From: Clostridium sp. CAG:411
GTDB lineage: Bacteria; Bacillota; Clostridia; Lachnospirales; Lachnospiraceae
Direction of reading: 5' to 3'
Assembly: GCA_000437275.1 (NCBI GenBank)
Contig: FR899721.1
Span: 10,238 to 34,498 of the forward strand
Length of the DNA stretch: 24,261 nt
The notes under the pieces are model-generated. The model was not told the DNA's origin and did not search any database. It saw only the letters and a list, made by a program, of their open reading frames with translations. Within the stretch, counting starts at the first letter, position 1, and the number at the start of each line of letters is the position of its first letter. The position numbers and the translations under genes were made by a program. This document shows, piece by piece, positions 15,208 through 21,718 of the stretch.

Positions 15208-15954
15208 ATGCATTGGTTTTATGTTGAACATAGTCAAATAACGGAAAAACAGATTTTTATAACAGGCGAGGATGTCAACCATATAAAAAATGTGTTACGC
15301 ATGGGAAAAGGCGAAAAAATTGTAATTTGTGATGGACAGGGAAAAGATTATTATTGTTCAATTGCAGATATGGATAAAGAACAGGTAGTAGCAGATATTT
15401 TAGAAATAAATGATACGGAAACAGAACTTCCTGCAAAAATTTACCTGTTTCAAGGTTTGCCTAAAAAGGATAAAATGGAATTGATTATCCAGAAGGCAGT
15501 TGAATTAGGTGTCTATGAAATTATTCCTGTGTCCATGAAACGTTGTGTGGCAAAGATAGACGATAAGAAAAAAGAAAAGAAAAAGTTGGAGCGATGGCAA
15601 GCTATTTCAACTTCGGCAGCAAAACAATCCGGACGTGGAATTATTCCTAATGTACATCATTTGCTGTCTTTTTCGGAAGCATTGGAAAAGGCTGCACAAT
15701 TAGATTGTGCGATTGTTCCTTATGAACAGGCTACTGACATTGCAGCATCACATGAACGGATTCAAAAAGCGTGTGAAAAAAAAACGATTGGAATTTTTAT
15801 TGGTCCAGAAGGCGGTTTTGATGATGCTGAAATTGAACAGGTATTGAATGCTGGCTTTCAGACAATTACACTGGGTAAACGAATTTTGCGTACAGAAACT
15901 GCAGGATTAACGATATTATCTATTTTAATGTTTGAAATGGAATTACATTCTTAA
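15208..15954 (+). CDS. rsmE: 16S rRNA m3U1498 methyltransferase RsmE
   Basis: RsmE is a SPOUT-class enzyme that methylates N3 of U1498 in 16S rRNA. At 248 residues the length is typical. It has an N-terminal PUA-like domain (about 1-70; EDVNHIKNVLRM) and the SPOUT domain with PKKDKMELIIQKAVELG (85-101), IGPEGGF (198-204) and LGKRILRTETA (222-232), which together form the knotted cofactor site. The ribosome site AGAGG overlaps the prmA stop, so the two genes are tightly coupled. The next gene starts 57 bases downstream. Confidence 0.96.
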   Translation: MHWFYVEHSQITEKQIFITGEDVNHIKNVLRMGKGEKIVICDGQGKDYYCSIADMDKEQVVADILEINDTETELPAKIYLFQGLPKKDKMELIIQKAVELGVYEIIPVSMKRCVAKIDDKKKEKKKLERWQAISTSAAKQSGRGIIPNVHHLLSFSEALEKAAQLDCAIVPYEQATDIAASHERIQKACEKKTIGIFIGPEGGFDDAEIEQVLNAGFQTITLGKRILRTETAGLTILSILMFEMELHS

Positions 15955-16011
15955 TAAATTATCATAACAGCGAAAGAACGATAAAAACATCATTATAATA
16001 CGGAGGATATT

Positions 16012-17175
16012 ATGGAAGCATATTTAGATAATGCAGCAACCACCAAACCGTTTCCAGAAGTGGTTACTGTTATGCAGGAAACGATGGAAGAAAATTATGG
16101 AAATCCCTCCTCTATGCATCAAAAGGGAGTTGATGCAGAAAAGTATATTCGCAATGCCCGACAGATTATAGCGAAAAGCTTAAAGGCAGAGGAGAAGGAA
16201 ATTATATTTACCTCTGGTGGTACTGAGGCAAATAATCAGGCATTGATTGGTAGTGCGCTTGCGAATAAGAGAAAGGGAAATCACATTATAACTACGAAAA
16301 TAGAACATGCTTCCGTATATAATCCATTGCTTTTCTTAGAAGAACAGGGCTTTCGCATTAGTTTTATATCGGTTGATGCAAATGGACACATCAATGTAGA
16401 GGAACTTATGCAGGAAATCTGTGAGGATACTATTCTGGTTTCTATTATGTATGTAAACAATGAAATTGGTACAATACAGGATATTGCAACGATCGGTTCT
16501 CTTATAAAAGAGAAAAACAAAAATACGCTATTTCATGTGGATGCTATTCAGGCATATGGAAAATTAAATATTTATCCTAAAAGATTACAGATTGACTTGC
16601 TTTCTGTCAGTGGACATAAAATTCACGGACCAAAGGGGGTTGGATTTTTGTATATAAAAGATAAAACAAAGATTTTCCCGTATATCTATGGTGGTGGACA
16701 ACAAAATGGAATGCGTTCTGGCACAGAAAATGTACCTGGTATTGCAGGTATGGGAAAAGCCGTTGAGTTAATCTATAAGAATCATGCAGAAAAACAAGCG
16801 GCATTGTACAAGTTAAAGCAATACTTTATTGAGCAGGTACAAAATATTGAGGGAGCAACTGTAAATGGTATCCATCAGATTGCACTACAGGAAACTGCGC
16901 CACATATTGTAAGTGTATCTTTTGAAGGAATACGAAGCGAAGTGTTACTTCATGCATTAGAAGAAAAAGGTGTGTATGTATCCTCTGGTTCTGCTTGTTC
17001 TTCCAATCACCCAGCATTGAGTGGAACGCTACAGGCAATCGGTTTAAACAAAAATGCATTGGAATCTACATTACGTTTTAGTTTTTCTGTTTATACAACT
17101 GTGGAAGAATTAGATCTTGCTATTGAAGCATTGAAACAATTGCTTCCTATACTACGAAAATATGTCCGAAAATAG
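16012..17175 (+). CDS. Cysteine desulfurase, NifS/IscS-like, paired with ThiI
   Basis: This PLP enzyme takes sulfur from cysteine and carries it as a persulfide. The 387-residue protein has YLDNAATTKP (4-13), GGTEANNQA (69-77), the aspartate and cofactor region FHVDAIQA (174-181), the Schiff-base lysine Lys203 in SGHKIHGPKG, and the catalytic cysteine Cys329 in SSGSACSSNHP. Only 14 bases separate it from thiI, so its most likely role is to supply sulfur to ThiI for 4-thiouridine in tRNA, as NifZ does in Bacillus subtilis. No iscU-type scaffold is nearby, which argues against a main role in iron-sulfur assembly, although that cannot be excluded. The ATG is preceded by GGAGGA. Confidence 0.93.
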   Translation: MEAYLDNAATTKPFPEVVTVMQETMEENYGNPSSMHQKGVDAEKYIRNARQIIAKSLKAEEKEIIFTSGGTEANNQALIGSALANKRKGNHIITTKIEHASVYNPLLFLEEQGFRISFISVDANGHINVEELMQEICEDTILVSIMYVNNEIGTIQDIATIGSLIKEKNKNTLFHVDAIQAYGKLNIYPKRLQIDLLSVSGHKIHGPKGVGFLYIKDKTKIFPYIYGGGQQNGMRSGTENVPGIAGMGKAVELIYKNHAEKQAALYKLKQYFIEQVQNIEGATVNGIHQIALQETAPHIVSVSFEGIRSEVLLHALEEKGVYVSSGSACSSNHPALSGTLQAIGLNKNALESTLRFSFSVYTTVEELDLAIEALKQLLPILRKYVRK

Positions 17176-17189
17176 AAAGGAATAGATAG

Positions 17190-18380
17190 ATGTTATATAA
17201 AGCTTTTTTAATAAAATACGCAGAAATCGGAATTAAGGGAAAAAATAGATATATATTTGAAAATGCGTTGTGCAGCCAGATTAAATCGGCTCTTTCCAAA
17301 GTAGAGGGTTCTTTTCATGTAACGAAAGAAATGGGAAGAATTTATGTGGAAGCGTTGGAAGAATACGATTATGAGGAAACAGTAGAAGCACTGAAATGCA
17401 TTTTTGGTATTATTGCAATTTGCCCGGTAAAGATTGTAGAGAGTACGGAATGGGATGTAGTTGCAAAAGAAACGACAGATTATATTACAAAAGTTTATCC
17501 AAAGAGAGAATTTACATTTAAGGTAGCTGCAAAACGTGGAAATAAGAGTTACCCAAAGACTTCTCCGCAAATTTGTATGGATATGGGAGAGGTAATTTTA
17601 AATGCCTTTCCAGAAATGAAGGTAGATATTCATAATCCAGATGTAGTTATTACGGTTGAAATTCGTTCCAAAACATATATTTATTCGGTGATAATTCCGG
17701 GCTTAGGTGGCCTTCCAGTAGGTACTGGTGGTAAAGCTATGGTCTTATTATCAGGAGGGATTGACAGTCCTGTATCAAGCTATATGATTGCAAAACGTGG
17801 AGTACAGGTAGATGCTGTATATTTTCATGCACCACCATATACAAGTGAACGTGCAAAGCAAAAAGTAGTAGACCTTGCTACAAAGGTAGCCAAGTATACA
17901 GGTCCAATCAAACTACATGTCGTTAATTTTACAGATATTCAAATGTATATTTATGACCAGTGTCCACATGATCAATTAACAATCATTATGAAACGTTATA
18001 TGGTAAAAATTGCGGAAGCATTAGGTGAAAAAGATGGTTGTATGGGACTGGTTACTGGTGAGAGTATAGGACAGGTTGCCAGTCAGACGATGCAGAGTAT
18101 GGCCGTTATTGAGGAGGCATGTAAGATGCCTATTTACCGTCCTGTTATTGCGTTTGATAAACAGGATATTGTAAATATTGCAGAACAGATTGGTACTTAT
18201 GAAATTTCCATTCAGCCATACGAAGATTGTTGTACTACATTTGTTGCGAAACATCCAGTTACAAAACCGACATTGACTTCTATACTAAAATCAGAAACAC
18301 GTTTAGAGGAAAAAATTGAGGAATTGTATCAAAAGGCATTGGATACGGTTGAGATAATTACGGTTGAACCAAAGGAATAA
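17190..18380 (+). CDS. thiI: tRNA 4-thiouridine synthetase ThiI
   Basis: ThiI adenylates U8 of tRNA and replaces the oxygen with sulfur received from the desulfurase. The 396-residue protein has the N-terminal ferredoxin-like region, a THUMP domain (about 60-165) and a PP-loop pyrophosphatase domain with SGGIDSP (188-194). It ends without the C-terminal rhodanese domain of the Escherichia coli enzyme, as in the shorter Firmicutes form. A Cys-Cys pair (347-348, in EDCCTTF) lies where a sulfur-handling cysteine is expected. The short form works in s4U synthesis with a dedicated desulfurase, encoded just upstream. The ATG follows AAAGGAA. A convergent terminator follows. Confidence 0.95.
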   Translation: MLYKAFLIKYAEIGIKGKNRYIFENALCSQIKSALSKVEGSFHVTKEMGRIYVEALEEYDYEETVEALKCIFGIIAICPVKIVESTEWDVVAKETTDYITKVYPKREFTFKVAAKRGNKSYPKTSPQICMDMGEVILNAFPEMKVDIHNPDVVITVEIRSKTYIYSVIIPGLGGLPVGTGGKAMVLLSGGIDSPVSSYMIAKRGVQVDAVYFHAPPYTSERAKQKVVDLATKVAKYTGPIKLHVVNFTDIQMYIYDQCPHDQLTIIMKRYMVKIAEALGEKDGCMGLVTGESIGQVASQTMQSMAVIEEACKMPIYRPVIAFDKQDIVNIAEQIGTYEISIQPYEDCCTTFVAKHPVTKPTLTSILKSETRLEEKIEELYQKALDTVEIITVEPKE

Positions 18381-18397
18381 CGAAGAAGTTTTTCATA

Positions 18398-18428
18398 ACA
18401 AAAAAGCTGTTGCAAAATGCAACAGCTT
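18398..18428 (-). terminator. Convergent terminator between thiI and the HPr-like gene
   Basis: An 11-bp perfect stem AAGCTGTTGCA (18404-18414) / TGCAACAGCTT (18418-18428) has a 3-base loop. Read on the - strand, it is followed by a run of T (the A run at 18400-18405), so it is a good terminator for the reverse gene. On the + strand the following sequence is only ATCTTTG, a weaker terminator for thiI. Confidence 0.85.
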
Positions 18429-18442
18429 ATCTTTGACTAAGA

Positions 18443-18673
18443 TTATTCAACGATATAAGGTTTTAACATTTCTAAAATCTCGTCTGTGTTTTCGCTGTGG
18501 ATGTTTAAGTCGATTGGCTTAGATAAATCCAAGCTGAAAATACCCATGATAGATTTTGCATCGATTACGTATCTTCCTGATACTAAATCGAAATCAGATT
18601 CAAACTTAGTAACATCGTTGACGAATGACTTTACTTTGTCGATTGAATTTAATGAAATCTGTACTGTCTTCAT
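18443..18673 (-). CDS. HPr-fold protein lacking the phosphocarrier histidine
   Basis: This 76-residue protein aligns with HPr, the phosphocarrier of the sugar phosphotransferase system. It keeps the central region around the regulatory serine (KSIMGIFSLDL, 40-50; Ser41 corresponds to Ser46 of HPr) and a similar pattern elsewhere. The active-site segment GxHARPA, however, is missing: the corresponding stretch reads NSIDKVKSF (9-17) and contains no histidine. It therefore cannot carry phosphate in the usual way. What it does is unknown; the retained serine loop suggests a regulatory or binding role. It is the only reverse-strand gene here, with its own promoter and terminator. The ATG has the ribosome site GGGAGGA on the - strand (18681-18687). 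Confidence 0.85.
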   Translation of the reverse strand: MKTVQISLNSIDKVKSFVNDVTKFESDFDLVSGRYVIDAKSIMGIFSLDLSKPIDLNIHSENTDEILEMLKPYIVE

Positions 18674-18712
18674 AATTTATTCCTCCCATATTTATTATTC
18701 TCTTACATTAAT

Positions 18713-18741
18713 ATACTACTGTTTATATGACCAAAAGTCAA
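18713..18741 (-). promoter_or_regulatory. Promoter of the HPr-like gene
   Basis: On the - strand, TTGACT (18741-18736), 17 bases and TAGTAT (18718-18713), with the start codon 40 bases further on. The -35 matches five of six positions and the -10 four. In the rest of the 232-base gap to mtaB I see no gene and no clear + strand promoter. Confidence 0.6.
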
Positions 18742-18905
18742 TAAGAAAAGTGAAATATTTTGGTGGATTTACATAAAAACGAAAATATATTCATGTATTG
18801 TGTATTCTGTAGGGGACTTTGATAGTGTAATTCGGTAATCGCAAGGGAAATATGACGGAAAAAAGAATAGTTTTCTCTTAATATATAAGAAAGTAGGTAA
18901 CAAAG

Positions 18906-20261
18906 GTGAATGATAACAAAGGATTTGTGGCATTTTTAACGTTAGGATGCAAAGTGAATACTTATGAAACGAATGCGATGCAATTGCTATTTCGTCAGGC
19001 TGGTTATACGGTGGTAGAATTTGCGGACAAGGCAGATATATATATCGTAAATACTTGTTCTGTTACCAATATGGCAGATCGGAAATCAAGACAGATGCTT
19101 CATAAGGCAAAGAAAAAGAATCCGGATGCAATTATCGTTGCAGCAGGATGTTATGTACAGGCTGCAAAAGAACAATTGGAGCAAGATACCGCAGTTGATG
19201 TTGTTGTGGGGAATAACCAAAAGAATCGTATTGTAGAGATTGTAGAAGCGTATCGCCAAAATCATCAGGAATGCAGTTTTATTGTTGATGTAGCAAAAGA
19301 TTCTGCTTATGAATGTATGCATATTGAAGATGCTGGTGAGCGTACTCGTGCATGTATTAAAATTCAGGATGGTTGTAATCAGTTTTGTTCTTATTGCATT
19401 ATTCCATATACAAGAGGAAGAGTTCGAAGCAGAGCTGAGGAAGATATCCTAGCAGAAATAACAAATTTAGTAAAACAGGGCTATAAAGAGTTTGTTATCA
19501 ATGGGATACATCTATCCTCCTATGGAGCAGATGAACAAAATAAAGATTTTGTACGTTTGGCTGGAAAACCATTGCTTCATGTTTTAGAAAGAATAAATGC
19601 AATAGATGGGGTAGAACGTATTCGTTTAGGTTCATTGGAACCGCGTGTCATTACAGAAGAATTTGTTTCAAAGCTTGTTCAATTAGAGAAGATTTGTCCG
19701 CATTTTCACCTCTCCCTTCAAAGTGGGTGTGATGAGACTTTGAAAAGAATGAATCGAAAGTATAGTACAAAAGAATTTTTAGATGGATGTATTATTTTGC
19801 GTAAATATTATGAAAATCCAGCGATAACTACAGATGTAATTGTGGGCTTCCCAATGGAAACAGAAGAGGAGTTTCAACAAACGTATCAGTTCTTAGAACG
19901 GATTGCTTTTTCACAGATGCATATTTTTAAATACTCGGTGCGAAAAGGAACAAGAGCAGAAAAGATGACTCCACAAGTAGGAGAAAACATAAAAACAGAA
20001 AGAAGCAATAAACTGTTGCAGTTAAATCACAGACTTCAAAAGAAATATGAGGAAACATTTCTTTCGAAAGAAGAAAAAGTTTTATTTGAAGAAGTTACCA
20101 CAATTGAGGATAAAGAATATGTAATCGGGCATAATGAACGTTATTTGAAAATTGCAGTACCCGCCACAGAAAAAGAGGCAGATGATTTTATAAATACCAT
20201 TCACAAAGTAAAAATAGAAAATATTTTGGACACGAATGTTTTGCTTGGAAAAATAGGTTGA
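18906..20261 (+). CDS. mtaB: tRNA t6A37 methylthiotransferase MtaB
   Basis: MtaB is a radical-SAM enzyme with two iron-sulfur clusters that converts t6A to ms2t6A at position 37 of tRNAs reading ANN codons. The 451-residue protein has the N-terminal UPF0004 domain with cluster cysteines Cys15 (in LGCKVN), Cys51 and Cys82, the radical-SAM motif CNQFCSYC (Cys157, Cys161, Cys164), and a C-terminal TRAM-like RNA-binding domain (about 385-448). The GCKVN motif and KIQDGCNQFCSYCIIPYTRGR segment separate it from MiaB and RimO. It starts with GTG at 18906 behind AAGTAGGTAA, a modest site. It lies downstream of prmA-rsmE as in other Firmicutes, but here a desulfurase, thiI and an inverted HPr-like gene intervene. 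Confidence 0.95.
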   Translation: MNDNKGFVAFLTLGCKVNTYETNAMQLLFRQAGYTVVEFADKADIYIVNTCSVTNMADRKSRQMLHKAKKKNPDAIIVAAGCYVQAAKEQLEQDTAVDVVVGNNQKNRIVEIVEAYRQNHQECSFIVDVAKDSAYECMHIEDAGERTRACIKIQDGCNQFCSYCIIPYTRGRVRSRAEEDILAEITNLVKQGYKEFVINGIHLSSYGADEQNKDFVRLAGKPLLHVLERINAIDGVERIRLGSLEPRVITEEFVSKLVQLEKICPHFHLSLQSGCDETLKRMNRKYSTKEFLDGCIILRKYYENPAITTDVIVGFPMETEEEFQQTYQFLERIAFSQMHIFKYSVRKGTRAEKMTPQVGENIKTERSNKLLQLNHRLQKKYEETFLSKEEKVLFEEVTTIEDKEYVIGHNERYLKIAVPATEKEADDFINTIHKVKIENILDTNVLLGKIG

Positions 20262-20326
20262 TATTTCTCGTCATTTATATTATGATATATGTAATTGATT
20301 AAGTTCGGATGAAATTACTGATTTAC

Positions 20327-20368
20327 CCAATTGCACTACGTAATTGATTGAATAAATGTAGTAATTGG
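20327..20368 (+). repeat. Bulged inverted repeat between mtaB and ireB
   Basis: CCAATT-GC-ACTAC (20327-20339) pairs with GTAGTAATTGG (20358-20368), 11 bp with a 2-base bulge. A near-identical direct repeat, A(T/C)GTAATTGATT, occurs at 20289-20300 and 20338-20349, and an inverted AATTAC is at 20313-20318. There is no T run, so it is not a standard terminator. The 184-base gap 20262-20445 contains no gene. Confidence 0.55.
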
Positions 20369-20375
20369 AGATAAT
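20348..20375 (+). promoter_or_regulatory. Candidate promoter for ireB-ruvX-DUF1292
   Basis: TTGAAT (20348-20353), 16 bases and GATAAT (20370-20375), four and five consensus matches, 70 bases before the ireB start. It overlaps the inverted repeat, which would suit an operator. AT-rich surroundings lower the confidence. Confidence 0.35.
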
Positions 20376-20431
20376 GGCGGATAGTAAGTAGCATATTTCT
20401 ATTATTTCTAACTACAAATAAGCATAGATGA

Positions 20432-20438
20432 AGAGAGG
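20432..20438 (+). promoter_or_regulatory. Ribosome binding site fixing the ireB start
   Basis: AGAGAGG seven bases before ATG 20446. The in-frame ATG at 20428 would put this site inside the coding region and has no site of its own. Confidence 0.75.
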
Positions 20439-20445
20439 TTTTTAT

Positions 20446-20709
20446 ATGAACGAGATAAGTCATACACAATATTTTAAAACACAAAAGGCACCTGAGGTAC
20501 AGGTAAAGGATATTATTGCAGATGTTTATACTGCTTTAACAGAAAAGGGATACAATCCAGTAAACCAGATTGTCGGTTATGTTATGTCTGGGGATCCGAC
20601 TTATATTACCAGTCATAATGGTGCTAGAAGCATGATTATGAAGGTCGAGAGAGATGAAATTTTAGAAGAACTTCTTGGTGATTATATAGAGAGAAATCTG
20701 AAAAAATAG
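20446..20709 (+). CDS. ireB: IreB/ReoM-family regulator (UPF0297)
   Basis: This small cytoplasmic protein family is phosphorylated by PASTA-type Ser/Thr kinases. In Enterococcus, IreB affects cephalosporin resistance; in Listeria, ReoM controls ClpCP-dependent turnover of the cell-wall enzyme MurA. From ATG 20446 the protein has 87 residues and carries the family signature EKGYNPVNQIVGYVMSGDP followed by YITSHNGARSMI and ERDEILEELL. With this start, a threonine falls at position 7 (SHTQYF), the position of the phosphorylated threonine in ReoM, which supports both the start and the regulatory mode. No kinase gene lies in the window. It heads the conserved trio ireB-ruvX-DUF1292 (yrzL-yrrK-yrzB in Bacillus). 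Confidence 0.93.
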   Translation: MNEISHTQYFKTQKAPEVQVKDIIADVYTALTEKGYNPVNQIVGYVMSGDPTYITSHNGARSMIMKVERDEILEELLGDYIERNLKK

Positions 20710-20745
20710 GATAGTTGCAACTTTTAACCTAAAGGACGTGTTTTC

Positions 20746-21183
20746 ATGAGAGTAATGGGACTTGATTATGGTTCTGTAACAGTTGGAGTGGCAATTAGTG
20801 ATGAATTATTATATACTGCACAGGGAATCGAAGTGATTCGTCGTAAGCAGGAAAATAAGTTACGTCAGACGTTGGCACGAATTGAACAGTTAATTGAAGA
20901 ATATAAAGTAGAGCGAATTGTTTTAGGGTATCCTAAAAATATGAATAATACGATTGGTGACAGATGTCATAAAACAGAAGAATTTGCGGCAATGTTAGAG
21001 CGAAGAACTGGACTGGAAATTGTATTGTTTGATGAGCGACTGTCAACAGTTGCTGCACATAATGCAATGATTGAAGGAGATGTTCGCAGAGAAAAAAGAT
21101 ATGAGGTTGTAGATAAAGTTGCTGCAACCGTAATCTTACAAAATTATTTAGATTCATTGGCACATGCATCTAATCATGAATAA
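20746..21183 (+). CDS. ruvX: RuvX/YqgF-family nuclease
   Basis: This RNase H-fold family acts in pre-16S rRNA 5' end processing and is also called a putative Holliday-junction resolvase. The 145-residue protein has the acidic residues Asp7 in MGLDYGSVTVGVA, Asp96-Glu97 in LFDERLST, and Asp123 in VVDKVAATVILQNYL, with GYPKNMNN (61-68) between them. This matches the full YqgF signature. It starts 36 bases after ireB and is followed by the DUF1292 gene, the usual order in Firmicutes. Which of the two proposed activities matters in this organism cannot be told from sequence. Alternative symbols are yqgF and yrrK. Confidence 0.94.
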   Translation: MRVMGLDYGSVTVGVAISDELLYTAQGIEVIRRKQENKLRQTLARIEQLIEEYKVERIVLGYPKNMNNTIGDRCHKTEEFAAMLERRTGLEIVLFDERLSTVAAHNAMIEGDVRREKRYEVVDKVAATVILQNYLDSLAHASNHE

Positions 21184-21215
21184 TCGTTCTTATAATTTTA
21201 TTAAAGGAAATAAAG

Positions 21216-21476
21216 ATGGAAGATAATAAATTGATTACATTTACCTTAGAAGATGATACTGAGATACATTTAGAGGTAATGGAAGAAACAAAAATTAATG
21301 GAATAAACTATTTACTTGTTGTAGATGTGGATGAGGAGGATTCTGCAATGATCCTTCGTGAAGAAGCTTCGGACGAACAGGAGATTACTTACACACCTGT
21401 AGAAGATGAAAATGAGTTACATGCTATCTCAAAAGTTTTTTCAGAACTTTTAGAGGATATTGAATTTGAGAAATAG
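21216..21476 (+). CDS. DUF1292 (UPF0473, YrzB-like) protein
   Basis: This 86-residue, strongly acidic protein belongs to DUF1292, whose function is unknown. Typical features are LITFTLEDDTEIHLEVMEE near the start, then INYLLVVDVDEEDSAMILRE and a C-terminal VFSELLEDIEF. No catalytic motif or membrane segment is visible. The ATG at 21216 has an AAAGGAAA site. It follows ruvX by 32 bases and ends the trio. A terminator lies about 130 bases downstream. Confidence 0.9.
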   Translation: MEDNKLITFTLEDDTEIHLEVMEETKINGINYLLVVDVDEEDSAMILREEASDEQEITYTPVEDENELHAISKVFSELLEDIEFEK

Positions 21477-21534
21477 AACGACAAACGTTCATTAACTAAT
21501 AAATATAAATTAATTTAAGTACGGACACAGTTTT

Positions 21535-21598
21535 GCGTATACATGGAAAATGTATGGCGCATCAAGCGTTTTTGCTATTTGAAATAATAGTACATTTT
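21535..21598 (+). other. Mutually exclusive hairpins in the DUF1292-rnj gap
   Basis: Structure A is GCG-ATACAT / ATGTAT-CGC (21535-21560), about nine pairs around GGAAA. Structure B pairs AAAATGTA (21547-21554) with TACATTTT (21591-21598) over 8 bp and encloses CTATT/AATAG (21575-21590). A and B share 21547-21554, so only one can form. The 242-base gap 21477-21718 contains these structures, a terminator and the rnj leader, and no gene. Confidence 0.5.
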
Positions 21599-21604
21599 GT
21601 TTTT

Positions 21605-21634
21605 CAGTCTATTAGAGTTAGACTGGTATTTTTT
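21605..21634 (+). terminator. Terminator of the ireB-ruvX-DUF1292 operon
   Basis: A 7-bp stem CAGTCTA (21605-21611) / TAGACTG (21619-21625) with a 7-base loop is followed by GTATTTTTT. It could instead act as an attenuator within a transcript that runs into rnj. Confidence 0.75.
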
Positions 21635-21690
21635 ATGTGCGAAAATATATTTTAGACAATAGAATACACTGATGCCATGCGCAAATGCTG

Positions 21691-21709
21691 CCTGTCCACA
21701 TTATGGAGG
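21691..21709 (+). promoter_or_regulatory. rnj ribosome site inside a small hairpin
   Basis: The site GGAGGT (21705-21710) stands eight bases before the TTG at 21719 and decides that start. CC and TCCA (21691-21698, with a TG bulge) can pair with TGGAGG (21704-21709) around the loop CATTA, masking the site. The stem is only six pairs. Confidence 0.5.
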
Positions 21710-21718
21710 TGCATTTTT

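Noticed and set aside
15994..15999. Perfect TATAAT before the cysteine desulfurase
   Set aside because: There is no -35 at a suitable distance, and transcription would begin within or after the ribosome site at 16002, so it cannot serve this gene well.
18486..18776. A 96-residue + strand frame opposite the HPr-like gene
   Set aside because: It is antisense to a recognisable protein, has no ribosome site and resembles nothing.
21535..21598. A known riboswitch class in the DUF1292-rnj gap
   Set aside because: I compared it from memory with the c-di-GMP and preQ1 classes and saw none of their conserved cores; only generic hairpins remain.
21677..21718. ATG start giving a longer RNase J
   Set aside because: There is no ribosome site, and the extra residues do not resemble the family N-terminus; TTG 21719 follows GGAGGT.
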